The position numbers were made by a program, and so were the translations under genes. The notes below the pieces were generated by a model, which did not search any database, was not told the DNA's origin, and worked only from the letters and a program-made list of their open reading frames with translations. Below, piece by piece: positions 25,366 through 32,730 of a DNA stretch of 33,651 nt; the first letter of the stretch is position 1, and each line of letters begins with the position of its first letter. This DNA comes from Clostridium sp. (GTDB lineage Bacteria > Bacillota > Clostridia > Lachnospirales > Lachnospiraceae): NCBI GenBank assembly GCA_023664775.1, contig JAMPEW010000032.1, forward strand, positions 1 to 33,651. Direction: 5' to 3'.

Positions 25366-25394
25366 ATTATAGCATATGATAAAATTCAATGCAA
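25366..25394 (-). promoter_or_regulatory. Promoter of the orphan antitoxin-like RNA
   Basis: Minus strand TTGCAT, 17-base spacer, TATAAT. The promoter is still near consensus, so the orphan RNA is probably transcribed. Confidence 0.65.
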
Positions 25395-25479
25395 TATGCA
25401 GGCAGTCCCGATTGCAGCCAAATTACCAAATCACTACCGCCCTACTTACAAACTGGGAAAAATTCAGTTTCTAAAAGGG

Positions 25480-25508
25480 TTTCCAAAAAGCATTGTCCGA
25501 TGTATAAT
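25480..25508 (+). promoter_or_regulatory. Promoter of the Rpn-type gene
   Basis: TTTCCA, 17-base spacer, TATAAT, ending 26 bases before the TTG start. The -10 is perfect and the -35 is partial. Confidence 0.5.
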
Positions 25509-25534
25509 TAATGTATGAAAGAAGGTGATGTTCT

Positions 25535-26332
25535 TTGAGTACAACAGAGCAGATGCATCAAGAGGATTTAGAGCGTCTGAAATCACTCCGTTACATGGAC
25601 GATGATTTTATGACCGTCTGCCTTGAGGATAATTTTGAGGGCGTGGAGCTGATACTGCAGATTATTTTAGGAAAAAAGGACATAAAGGTCAAGTCAGTTC
25701 GGACTCAGGAAACGCTAAAGAACCTGCAAGGTCGTTCTGCTACGTTAGACGTTCATGCGGTCGATAGCGGCAACAGGGAATTTGACGTGGAAATCCAGAG
25801 GAACGATGCAGGAGCAGGTGCAAAAAGGGCAAGGCACAACAGCAGCCTTTTGGATGCACATATATTAAAGCCAGGAGAATACACGGAGGACATTCCCGAC
25901 AGCTATGTTATTTTCATTACGGAAAATGACGTAATGAAAGGAAACCAGCCGATATATCCCGTGGAGAGATATGTTACAATCGGGGAAAACAAGGTATTAT
26001 TCGGCGACGGTTCTCACATAATATATGTAAACGGCAAATACAGGGGCAGTGATGAAATCGGTAAGCTGATGCACGATTTTTCATGCACCGACCCTGACGA
26101 TATGAATTATGAGGAGCTTGCAAAAAAGGCAAGGTATTTTAAGGAAGATGCGAAAGGAGTTGCGACTATGAGCAAAATATTGGAGGATATGAGGAAAGAG
26201 GCGGCAAAGGACAGTGCCCGCAGGCTTTTAAAGGCAGACAAGATAAAGATTAGTGAAATATCTGAATTTTTCCCTGCTTTATCCGACGAGGATATTAAAG
26301 AAATTGAGGCTGAGGTTATGCAACCTGTATAG
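25535..26332 (+). CDS. Rpn-family PD-(D/E)XK nuclease / putative transposase
   Basis: A 265-residue protein of the Rpn/PDDEXK_2 group, called recombination-promoting nuclease or putative transposase. Near the start is the typical LRYMDDDFMTVCLEDN. The catalytic strand is LDVHAVDSGNREFDVEIQRN, with D72, E86 and Q88 as the D-ExQ metal-binding site. The C-terminus carries the family's charged tail (KILEDMRKEAAKDSARRLLK) and a short degenerate HTH-like end. The start is TTG after GAAGGTGATG. No terminal repeats or target duplication flank it, so it is not a visible transposon. It neighbours toxin genes and a broken regulator, a setting typical of accessory DNA. Confidence 0.82.
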   Translation: MSTTEQMHQEDLERLKSLRYMDDDFMTVCLEDNFEGVELILQIILGKKDIKVKSVRTQETLKNLQGRSATLDVHAVDSGNREFDVEIQRNDAGAGAKRARHNSSLLDAHILKPGEYTEDIPDSYVIFITENDVMKGNQPIYPVERYVTIGENKVLFGDGSHIIYVNGKYRGSDEIGKLMHDFSCTDPDDMNYEELAKKARYFKEDAKGVATMSKILEDMRKEAAKDSARRLLKADKIKISEISEFFPALSDEDIKEIEAEVMQPV

Positions 26333-26344
26333 GCATAAATTGTC

Positions 26345-26373
26345 TTCAAAATTTATTTTTCATGATATATTAT
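26345..26373 (+). promoter_or_regulatory. Candidate promoter of the first small toxin gene
   Basis: TTCAAA, 17-base spacer, TATTAT, ending 98 bases before the start codon. The implied leader holds the three-part pairing region at 26409-26464. Confidence 0.45.
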
Positions 26374-26408
26374 AAGCATTGGAAACCATAGAGCAAAAGG
26401 CGGCTCTG

Positions 26409-26464
26409 CCCTCCTGTTTTTATGGAGGGATTTTCAAAACCCTCCAAACGAATGAAACGAGGGG
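26409..26464 (+). promoter_or_regulatory. Switch-like leader able to hide the ribosome binding site
   Basis: Four segments line up: CCCTCC (26409-26414), GGAGGG (26424-26429), CCCTCC (26440-26445) and the ribosome binding site GAGGGG (26459-26464). GGAGGG can pair with either CCCTCC. If it pairs with the first, the second is free to cover the ribosome binding site (five pairs, CCCTC with GAGGG). If it pairs with the second, translation is open. The pairing is seen in the sequence; its use as a switch is inferred. Confidence 0.5.
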
Positions 26465-26470
26465 AATACA

Positions 26471-26602
26471 ATGTATATTACATATCAAGATTTAATTCAG
26501 ATAAGTATTTTCATTGTTACCCTTGCGAATTTGATTTATCAAATTTTCAAGGATAAAGAAAAACAGCCGCTGCTACTCGCAATAACAACGACTGCCTCAT
26601 AA
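26471..26602 (+). CDS. Small hydrophobic holin-like toxin candidate (first copy)
   Basis: A 43-residue protein starting MYITYQDLIQ, with one membrane helix (ISIFIVTLANLIYQIF), then KDKEKQ and a short hydrophobic tail. The layout (short start with YxDL, one helix, basic end) is that of holin-like type I toxins of the TxpA/BsrG kind in Firmicutes, which act in the inner membrane. The ribosome binding site GAGGGG is 6 bases before the ATG and can be masked by its leader. A small hairpin, CCTC/GAGG, lies over the stop (26595-26607). No clear antisense promoter was found for this copy, so its control may differ from that of the second copy. Confidence 0.6.
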   Translation: MYITYQDLIQISIFIVTLANLIYQIFKDKEKQPLLLAITTTAS

Positions 26603-26631
26603 TGAGGTAAGTGTCTTTTCAACAAACGCAA

Positions 26632-26660
26632 TTGTCATAAAAGAAAGAATATGGTAGAAT
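26632..26660 (+). promoter_or_regulatory. Promoter of the second small toxin gene
   Basis: TTGTCA, 17-base spacer, TAGAAT: near consensus, placed 71 bases before the start codon. Confidence 0.7.
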
Positions 26661-26693
26661 ACGAACGAGGAACAATCGTGTTACAAGGTGGTA

Positions 26694-26723
26694 ACCTCCC
26701 TATTCTTGAATTAGAGGGGAGGT
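26694..26723 (+). promoter_or_regulatory. Anti-ribosome-binding-site pairing in the toxin leader
   Basis: ACCTCCC (26694-26700) is complementary to GGGAGGT (26717-26723), the ribosome binding site of the 27-residue toxin. An upstream AGGT just before it can compete for ACCT. As in the first toxin gene, the leader can thus close off translation. Confidence 0.5.
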
Positions 26724-26730
26724 GGTGTAT

Positions 26731-26814
26731 ATGAGTACATACGAAGTTTTAACGCTGTTAATTCTTTTCGGAACGTTTCTTGTTGCACTGCTAACAACAA
26801 GCGAAAATAAATAA
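26731..26814 (+). CDS. Holin-like type I toxin (second copy)
   Basis: A 27-residue peptide, MSTYEVLTLLILFGTFLVAL followed by LTTSENK. The start MSTYE, the Phe-Gly in the helix and the short polar tail match the putative holin-like toxin family that includes TxpA and BsrG of Bacillus. Such peptides insert in the membrane and depolarise or damage it when overproduced. GGGGAGGTGG precedes the ATG. The stop codon leads straight into the AAGCCTACC stem shared with the antisense RNA. The gene has its own promoter (26632-26660). It is shorter than Bacillus relatives by about 10-30 residues. Confidence 0.78.
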   Translation: MSTYEVLTLLILFGTFLVALLTTSENK

Positions 26815-26898
26815 GCCTACCTTGTACTTGACGGTCTAGGTAGGCTTAAACACTTATCATGGAGGTCAACCACTTTGTGGGCGATTGCTCCTTTTATG
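26813..26898 (-). ncRNA. Antisense antitoxin RNA of the holin-like toxin
   Basis: A minus-strand RNA is expected to start about 6-7 bases after the -10 at 26904-26909 and to run toward the toxin gene. It would pass CCCACAAAGTGG and end at the stem AAGCCTACC/GGTAGGCTT (26813-26847), followed on this strand by TATTTATTTTC, a fair terminator. It overlaps the 3' end of the toxin mRNA, the arrangement of TxpA/RatA-type systems. The start point is inferred from the promoter. Confidence 0.68.
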
Positions 26899-26903
26899 TT
26901 CCC

Positions 26904-26932
26904 AATATACCACATTTAAAAGAGAGTTTCAA
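26904..26932 (-). promoter_or_regulatory. Promoter of the antitoxin RNA
   Basis: Minus strand TTGAAA, 17-base spacer, TATATT. It lies just past the stop codon of the MFS gene, 15 bases from it. Confidence 0.72.
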
Positions 26933-26946
26933 GTGTCTTCATCCCT

Positions 26947-28056
26947 CTACCAATAAGAAAATACAACTCCAGCAAGCGGCGAAAAAACTATCATGATTAC
27001 GGAGAAGGAAAACGACTCCACAGATGTGAGCGTTGCCCGCTGCTCTGACGGAAACATATCCTGCAAAATTGCATTAGTACGAACCTGTAATGCATCATCT
27101 CCGATTGCAGCCAAAAAGCCTCCTAAGGTCATGAGCAGACAGCTTCCCGAATGCTCTACAAAAACACCCGTCAATACAAGAAGCACTGACACGGCAAATG
27201 CATTTCTGTACCTGAGTCTTGGAAGCTTCAATATAAGCTTTGAACCAACGATGCCGCCCATTTCCATAAAGAACAGGGCAAAGCCCAGCCACCACCTAGA
27301 AATTCCCTTTTCGGGAAGCTTTGCCTGCAGGAAAAACAAAAGCAAAATGTCAACTGCTCCCACAAAGGAATTACAAAGCATTAATTTCATTACTTTTTTC
27401 CCTGCACGCTTTAAAAACAGCAGGCTCTCCCGAAAGCATCCAAGCAGCTCATGCCCTATGTAGGTTAGACTTGCTTTTTTTGCCCGTTCCTCTCTTTTGC
27501 CCACATAAACCTCACACAAGGACTTCAAAATAAAAATCTGTATCACACCTGCCACAAGGTCTGTACCGTATGCGATTTTATGACCGAGAAACAGGGCAAA
27601 GCCTGCGCACATGGTTGAAATTCCGCTGCACAGACGGTAAATAACAAGCGAATTTGCCTCATAACGCTCAAATTCATTTTCCATGCTTGCTATCTTGAGC
27701 GAATCATATGCCAGCGCATCTCCCGTACCCGATGAAAAATTATAGCCAAGCGCATGAAATGCGATGGATAGGCATACCATAAATAAATTGCATGATAAAA
27801 TCATTACAAGATTTCCAAGCATCCTCATAATCGTGCTTACAATCAGCATTTTCTTTCTGCCAAACACATCGGCAAATATTCCTGACGGAATTTCAAATAT
27901 AAGACTTGTTATGTGGAAAACGGTTTCCGCAATTCCTATTTCCACCAAGCTGTAGCCTCTTGCCGCTAAAATTGCAACCCATGCTCCCGTAAGCGACAAA
28001 TTTCCGAGAACGGAGGCTGTATATAACCTTGATATTTGTTTTTTAATTTTAAACAT
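26947..28056 (-). CDS. MFS transporter, possibly missing its last helix
   Basis: A 369-residue major facilitator protein of the drug-efflux-like type. The loop 2-3 signature is present as GIFADVFGRKKML. I count 11 hydrophobic helices: the protein ends at FSPLAGVVFSYW, inside what should be helix 11, and helix 12 (about 25-30 residues) is absent. The stop is followed at once by the promoter of the antitoxin RNA. The gene end may therefore have been replaced when the toxin module arrived, or the protein may simply be a short variant. AAGGAG precedes the ATG. The substrate is unknown. The 318 bases upstream contain short hairpins but no element I can name. Confidence 0.82.
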   Translation of the reverse strand: MFKIKKQISRLYTASVLGNLSLTGAWVAILAARGYSLVEIGIAETVFHITSLIFEIPSGIFADVFGRKKMLIVSTIMRMLGNLVMILSCNLFMVCLSIAFHALGYNFSSGTGDALAYDSLKIASMENEFERYEANSLVIYRLCSGISTMCAGFALFLGHKIAYGTDLVAGVIQIFILKSLCEVYVGKREERAKKASLTYIGHELLGCFRESLLFLKRAGKKVMKLMLCNSFVGAVDILLLFFLQAKLPEKGISRWWLGFALFFMEMGGIVGSKLILKLPRLRYRNAFAVSVLLVLTGVFVEHSGSCLLMTLGGFLAAIGDDALQVRTNAILQDMFPSEQRATLTSVESFSFSVIMIVFSPLAGVVFSYW

Positions 28057-28374
28057 AAAAAAATCTCCTTAACTTTAAATTTCATAACGGTTAAGAAGAT
28101 AATGCGACGTCCTTATGCTTCATAAAATTTTAGAAGCTGATAAAATATGTTTAACAATCAGTCTTAAAAAGGCGCACTATCCCCATATAAGGGAAAAAGT
28201 GTAACCTTTCTTCAGTTGTAGATTGCGATTTTTCCAAAACATAATATCTACCTCAATGCCAATATTAACATAAATAACACTCATGCACAAGCTTTTTTAT
28301 CTTCATTTGCCAATTGTTTTTCAACTGTAAAACAGGACATTTACTTGTTTTTCCGTTGTTTTCATATTATTTTA
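28057..28374. other. Intergenic DNA without a gene
   Basis: No coding frame was found. On the minus strand (leader of the MFS gene) a stem CACT...AGTG enclosing CCC/GGGG lies near 28165-28190, and CTTAAC/GTTAAG lies just before the ribosome binding site of the MFS gene, where it could partly hide it. I recognise no known riboswitch. Confidence 0.4.
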
Positions 28375-28402
28375 TTGACTTTTTATACCCTAAACTTATA
28401 AT
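28375..28402 (+). promoter_or_regulatory. Promoter of the type III glutamine synthetase gene
   Basis: TTGACT, 16-base spacer, TATAAT: a strong vegetative promoter that gives a leader of about 125 bases. Confidence 0.75.
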
Positions 28403-28417
28403 TAATGCATCTCCTAA

Positions 28418-28462
28418 CAGGATTTTTCATCCTGCCATAGGAAATTCGGAGGAATTTCCTAT
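28418..28462 (+). promoter_or_regulatory. Two hairpins in the glutamine synthetase leader
   Basis: CAGGAT/ATCCTG (28418-28434) is followed by ATAGGAAATTC-GGAG-GAATTTCCTAT (28437-28462), an 11-bp perfect stem with a 4-nt loop. Neither has a T-run, so they are not simple terminators. They may stabilise the mRNA or bind a regulator. Confidence 0.5.
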
Positions 28463-28533
28463 AAAGTAGAACAAGCTTGCAACAAACAGGCTTTAAATAT
28501 TTATAAAACAAAATCAGGGAAAGAGGTATACAT

Positions 28534-30633
28534 ATGTCAACAGAAATCCCAAAGCTTTTCGGAAGCCTTGTATTTAATGACGAGGTTATGCGAAACAAGC
28601 TTCCAAATGATATTTACAAGGCACTTAGGAAAACAATACAAAACGGAACCCATCTTGAGCTTGACGTTGCAAACTCAGTTGCCGTTGCAATGAAGGAATG
28701 GGCTGTAGAATTAGGCGCAACCCATTATTCCCACTGGTTTCAGCCAATGACGGGCTTCACAGCCGAAAAGCACGACAGCTTCATCAATATCGCAGGCGAC
28801 GGTCATGTTATTATGGAATTTTCCGGCAAGGAGCTTGTAAAGGGCGAGCCTGACGCATCAAGCTTTCCATCAGGCGGACTAAGAGCTACATTTGAGGCGA
28901 GAGGCTACACTGCATGGGACCCTACCTCCCCTGCATTTATAAAGGATAAAACACTGTATATCCCGACAGCCTTCTGCTCCTACAGCGGGGAAGCACTTGA
29001 CAAAAAGACGCCACTGCTCCGCTCCATGGAAGCATTAAATGAACAGGCTGTTAAAATGCTCCATTTACTTGGAAATAAAACGGTTACCGGAGTAAACATC
29101 ACTGTCGGTCCTGAGCAGGAATATTTCCTGATAGACAAGGATATGTACAAGAAACGCAAGGATCTGATTTTCTGTGGCAGAACCCTAATCGGTGCCCCTG
29201 CGCCAAAGGGACAGGAAATGAACGACCACTATTTCGGAATATTAAAGCCCCGTGTTTCCGCATTTATGCATGAGCTTGACGAGGAGCTTTGGAAACTCGG
29301 TATTCCTTCCAAAACAAAGCACAATGAGGTGGCACCTGCACAGCATGAGATGGCACCTATCTTTGAAAATGTAAACATTGCCACAGACCACAACCAGCTT
29401 ACAATGGAGATTATGCGGAAAATTGCCGACAAGCATAATCTTATCTGCCTGCTGCATGAAAAGCCCTTTGCAGGCATAAACGGAAGCGGAAAACATAACA
29501 ATTGGTCCATAAGCACAAATGATGGCGTAAACCTTTTAAAGCCGGGACGCACGCCCGCACAGAATATACAGTTTCTTGTGTTTCTTATGGCTGTAATTAA
29601 AGCCGTAGATGACTACGCAGATTTAATGCGTGTTTCTGCTGCCAGTGCAGGAAACGACCACCGGCTCGGTGCAAATGAAGCACCGCCTGCCATAGTATCC
29701 ATTTTTCTCGGCGATGAATTAAACGCTGTTTTAAAATCCATAGAAAATGATACCTATTTTGGCAAACAGGAAAAGATAGAAATGGACATAGGTGCAAATG
29801 TACTTCCTCACTTTTTCAGGGATACAACCGACAGAAACCGTACGTCACCATTTGCATTTACAGGAAATAAATTCGAGTTCCGCATGGTCGGCTCCGCCGC
29901 TTCCGTTTCGGGACCTAATATCATACTGAATACTGCCGTTGCCGAAGCTCTCGCACAGTTCTACACCGAGCTTGACGGAACAACGGAGGAGGACATGGAG
30001 CATGCTGTACATGAGCTTATTAAGCGTGCCATACGAAAGCATAAAAAGGTTATATTTGATGGAAACGGATATACTGACGACTGGGTAAAGGAGGCAGAGG
30101 CAAGAGGCTTATACAACCTGCCGACAACACCTGACTGTATGCCTTGTTTTATAAGCGAGAAGAATATAAACCTATTTACAAAGCATCACATTTTTACCAA
30201 GGAGGAAATTCTTTCAAGATATGAAATTCAACTTGAAACATATGTAAAGACAATTGTCATTGAGGCAAGGGCAATGGTTGACATGATTTCCAAGGATTTG
30301 CTTCCTGCCATAAATTCCTTTGCCGCCACAACTGCAAGGGAAGCGGCAGAAACAAAAGCCTACCTTCCTAACATATCCTGCACGGCACAGGACGCTCTCA
30401 TAAGACGGCTTACCTCCGATTACACGGACATGACGAATCTTATTGACAAGCTAAAGCACGAGCTTACCCAGCTTGGAGGCATAAGCAGCATGCAGGGAGC
30501 GGCAGACTACTGTCGGGACAAAATCATTGTTACAATGAATGAAATCCGCACGATTGCAGATGATGCAGAAGCCGCCATACCAAATGACTTCCTGCCATAT
30601 CCGACTTATGAGGAATTGTTGTTTTATTTGTAA
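28534..30633 (+). CDS. glnN: Glutamine synthetase type III
   Basis: A 699-residue GSIII enzyme that makes glutamine from glutamate, ammonia and ATP, the main route of ammonia assimilation. Length and motifs are those of type III, not GlnA type I. They are THYSHWFQPMTG, SFPSGGLRATFEARGYTAWD near 110-129, GPEQEYFLID near 191, NEVAPAQHEMAP near 263, and FAGINGSGKHNNWS near 311. The C-terminal helical region (YLPNISCTAQDALIRRL) is also typical. AAAGAGG lies before the ATG. It is a single gene with its own promoter and a terminator at 30651-30715. Confidence 0.96.
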   Translation: MSTEIPKLFGSLVFNDEVMRNKLPNDIYKALRKTIQNGTHLELDVANSVAVAMKEWAVELGATHYSHWFQPMTGFTAEKHDSFINIAGDGHVIMEFSGKELVKGEPDASSFPSGGLRATFEARGYTAWDPTSPAFIKDKTLYIPTAFCSYSGEALDKKTPLLRSMEALNEQAVKMLHLLGNKTVTGVNITVGPEQEYFLIDKDMYKKRKDLIFCGRTLIGAPAPKGQEMNDHYFGILKPRVSAFMHELDEELWKLGIPSKTKHNEVAPAQHEMAPIFENVNIATDHNQLTMEIMRKIADKHNLICLLHEKPFAGINGSGKHNNWSISTNDGVNLLKPGRTPAQNIQFLVFLMAVIKAVDDYADLMRVSAASAGNDHRLGANEAPPAIVSIFLGDELNAVLKSIENDTYFGKQEKIEMDIGANVLPHFFRDTTDRNRTSPFAFTGNKFEFRMVGSAASVSGPNIILNTAVAEALAQFYTELDGTTEEDMEHAVHELIKRAIRKHKKVIFDGNGYTDDWVKEAEARGLYNLPTTPDCMPCFISEKNINLFTKHHIFTKEEILSRYEIQLETYVKTIVIEARAMVDMISKDLLPAINSFAATTAREAAETKAYLPNISCTAQDALIRRLTSDYTDMTNLIDKLKHELTQLGGISSMQGAADYCRDKIIVTMNEIRTIADDAEAAIPNDFLPYPTYEELLFYL

Positions 30634-30650
30634 TTTGAAAGGCTAAAAAG

Positions 30651-30715
30651 GGGCTTGTCGCAGTAAGGATTTATGGCACATAATTGTTTACCCGTGACAA
30701 GCCCTCTTTTCTTTT
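30651..30715 (+). terminator. Terminator of the glutamine synthetase gene
   Basis: GGGCTTGTC (from 30651) pairs with GACAAGCCC (ending about 30704) around a long loop, and a T-rich tract follows. It lies 18 bases after the stop. Confidence 0.75.
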
Positions 30716-30733
30716 GTATTTTTATAACCCGGG

Positions 30734-31012
30734 CTATCTAAGCATATTAAGATATTTTGCTTTTCTCTGATAGAAAACTACGTTTTCTATCGGCATGGTT
30801 CTGTGAACCATGCTAATATTCGAACTTCGTTCTATTATAGCTTGTGTGGCACTCCCTTGAACTCGTACAAGCCATGCCGCAAAGCGGTATGTGTATTTTG
30901 AATTTGTCAACAAGACCGTTTAGAATACCCACATTTGATAATTTGCGATGAAACATCATCACATCTACTGCCTCCCGTTCCCTATCTAAGCACCTCAGGA
31001 TATTCTCCTTAT
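30734..31012 (-). repeat. Two diverged copies of an Rpn-tail segment
   Basis: CTATCTAAGCA plus about 20 further bases occurs at 30734-30764 and again at 30982-31012, about 24 of 31 positions alike. Read on the minus strand they encode QNILICLDS and ENILRCLDR, resembling the C-terminal tail of Rpn-type proteins. They lie just beyond the stop of the Rpn-type gene, so this 375-base spacer seems to hold eroded gene ends. Confidence 0.5.
30769..30891. repeat. Cluster of triloop hairpins
   Basis: Perfect or near-perfect palindromes follow one another: GATAGAAAAC-TAC-GTTTTCTATC (30769-30791), GCATGGTTC-TGT-GAACCATGC (30793-30813), GAAC-TTC-GTTC near 30822-30832, and CATGCCGC-AAA-GCGGTATG (30873-30891, one G-T pair). 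The architecture matches the array at 2512-2628, but the stem sequences differ. Confidence 0.6.
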
Positions 31013-31965
31013 ATTTCAAAGGACTGCCTTACGTTCTTAACATCCTCAACCTTACAATTACAGATTTCCGCAATTTCATTGTTATCATTTATGCCACTGC
31101 GTATTACCTTAAATATATCAGCTCCCAGCTTTAATCCCTGCTTGATTCCTTTTTTTATTCCATCTTCTTCAACCATATCAAACAACTCACACATATTTAC
31201 ACCCTCCTCTTTTTTTGTTTCGTCACAACAATTATAACATTGTTTCATTTCCTCAAATCTGTTATCCCCACTCAGTGCATCCAGCATATCAAGCACCTGT
31301 GGAACATGCACAAGCTTCTGCTCATTATCCCGCAGCACTGTTTTCAATGCCTCCTTGTCCTTTTTACATGCAAGAAAGTCTGCTATAACCCTGTAATCAG
31401 ATTTATATTTTTTTCTCACGCTTTCAGGCTGGTTTGCCATATGTATAACCTTAATCTTGTAATCATCTATCAAAGTTCCCCAAAAACCCTTATCCTTCTC
31501 TGATATATCGAGCATATCCATAAGTGATACCGGTTTTTCCCATTTTTCGGTTCCATAATAAAGTATATATGTAGCCACGGGCTTAAGCCTCTGCCAGTCG
31601 TGAATTTCCTTTGAAAATGCAGGATTTTTATTTTTACGGTTTTCTGCAATCAAGTTGTCTACCTGCTTCATATATGACGTATAATTATATCCCATGGCTC
31701 TTACAGGCATTATGTTGCTTATGGCACTTTGGTTTTCAAACCCAATAAATGCTATGGTTCCATGAAGCCCGTTAATCTGCTTTGCAACGTCACGAAACAG
31801 CATCCGCTGCTTTCCATCCTGAGACCTGTAATATCCCGTTGTCGGTGCACATTGCAAATTCTCAGGCAGTATTGTCTGTGCTCCGTTAAATAAATTTACA
31901 TTTGCAATATCTGCAAACACGTCATCTTCCTCTAGCAGACTTTTTTCTGCAATGTCTTTCTTCAA
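31009..31965 (-). CDS. Rpn-family nuclease / putative transposase (second gene)
   Basis: A 318-residue Rpn/PDDEXK-type protein, only distantly related to the one at 25535. Typical cues are FADIANVNLFNGAQTILPEN, a catalytic D59 in LFRDVAK, and E77-x-Q79 in IGFENQSAISN, then MPVRAMGYNYTSY. The C-terminal part is helical and ends with a short HTH-like tail (NNEIAEICNCKVEDVKNV). The frame is open to a GTG at 31986, but AGGAGG lies 7 bases before a TTG at 31965, which fits better. Diverged tail remnants just downstream suggest that gene ends have been exchanged. No inverted repeats flank it. Confidence 0.78.
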   Translation of the reverse strand: MKKDIAEKSLLEEDDVFADIANVNLFNGAQTILPENLQCAPTTGYYRSQDGKQRMLFRDVAKQINGLHGTIAFIGFENQSAISNIMPVRAMGYNYTSYMKQVDNLIAENRKNKNPAFSKEIHDWQRLKPVATYILYYGTEKWEKPVSLMDMLDISEKDKGFWGTLIDDYKIKVIHMANQPESVRKKYKSDYRVIADFLACKKDKEALKTVLRDNEQKLVHVPQVLDMLDALSGDNRFEEMKQCYNCCDETKKEEGVNMCELFDMVEEDGIKKGIKQGLKLGADIFKVIRSGINDNNEIAEICNCKVEDVKNVRQSFEI

Positions 31966-32205
31966 ATGCATTCCTCCTTTATGCACAGGAACACATTATT
32001 TCTTAAGTTCCTGCTTATTGTGTAATATGATGATTTTAAGCAAGAACTTTATCAGAATTTTTAGATTTTAAAAAAATACCGAACTATTTGATTGCTTGCT
32101 TATACGCATAATACCATATGTAACGGTAAAAAGCAAGGAGATACTATAATAAAATTTCAAAGCTCCCAGCAAATTTTCATCCGGTTATTTTTAATATTCC
32201 CATAC

Positions 32206-32233
32206 TTGTGTCCATAACAGTTTTCTGCATAAT
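32206..32233 (+). promoter_or_regulatory. Candidate promoter of the cupin gene
   Basis: TTGTGT, 16-base spacer, CATAAT, 101 bases before the start codon. The rest of 31966-32334 is AT-rich with no frame, hairpin or operator that I can support. Confidence 0.45.
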
Positions 32234-32334
32234 TAAATTTATTCCGCAATTTTTTACAATTCATTTTTTCTGCTGATTGATAGGATGGAAGCAGGCAAGG
32301 ATATTGCCAATAAAAATGGAAAGGACGTGTTAAA

Positions 32335-32730
32335 ATGGACGTTAAAAATCTGTTTGAAAAATTTGACGGGGAGGGGAAGCTGCTTTTACCTGATACAGAG
32401 GTTTCCTTTGATGCGATTCCATGGTCTAAGCATCCTGCATTTGACGGCGTGGCACTAAAGCATATTATCACATCCGAAAAGACAGGCGGGCAATTTAGTT
32501 ACCATCTTGTACGGATAGCCCCCAATAAAAAGATTGGCATGCACATTCACGAGAAGCAGCTGGAAACACATGAGGTAATCTCTGGTTCAGGCGTATGTGT
32601 AAACGACGGCGTCACGCTGCCTTACGAAGCAGGCATAATATCCTATTTTCCTATAGGTGTGCCACATGAAGTCACTGCGGGGGATGATGGACTTTGTCTG
32701 TTTGCAAAATTTATGCCTGCCCTCTGTTAG
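32335..32730 (+). CDS. Small single-domain cupin protein
   Basis: A 131-residue cupin. Motif 1 is visible as MHIHEKQLETHEVISGSG (His, His, Glu, His metal ligands) and motif 2 as YFPIGVPHEVTAG. The protein is a single beta-barrel that probably binds a metal. Cupins of this kind are often sensors or isomerases, and the substrate cannot be told. AAAGGACG lies 8 bases before the ATG. It converges on the AraC regulator gene with no bases between the two stops, a pairing that suggests a shared sugar- or stress-related role. Confidence 0.85.
   Translation: MDVKNLFEKFDGEGKLLLPDTEVSFDAIPWSKHPAFDGVALKHIITSEKTGGQFSYHLVRIAPNKKIGMHIHEKQLETHEVISGSGVCVNDGVTLPYEAGIISYFPIGVPHEVTAGDDGLCLFAKFMPALC

Noticed and set aside
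25312-25518. A plus-strand 68-residue frame after the XRE gene
   Set aside because: It overlies the orphan antitoxin element and its promoter on the other strand, with no ribosome binding site or protein-like pattern.
25535-26332. A complete insertion sequence around the Rpn-type gene
   Set aside because: No terminal inverted repeats or target-site duplications could be seen on either side.
28375-28533. Glutamine riboswitch before the glutamine synthetase gene
   Set aside because: The conserved motifs of that class, as I know them, are not visible.
30813-31019. A 68-residue minus-strand frame after the Rpn-type gene
   Set aside because: It starts at a TTG inside the Rpn gene's end and has no ribosome binding site of its own. 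It looks like a leftover tail rather than a gene.
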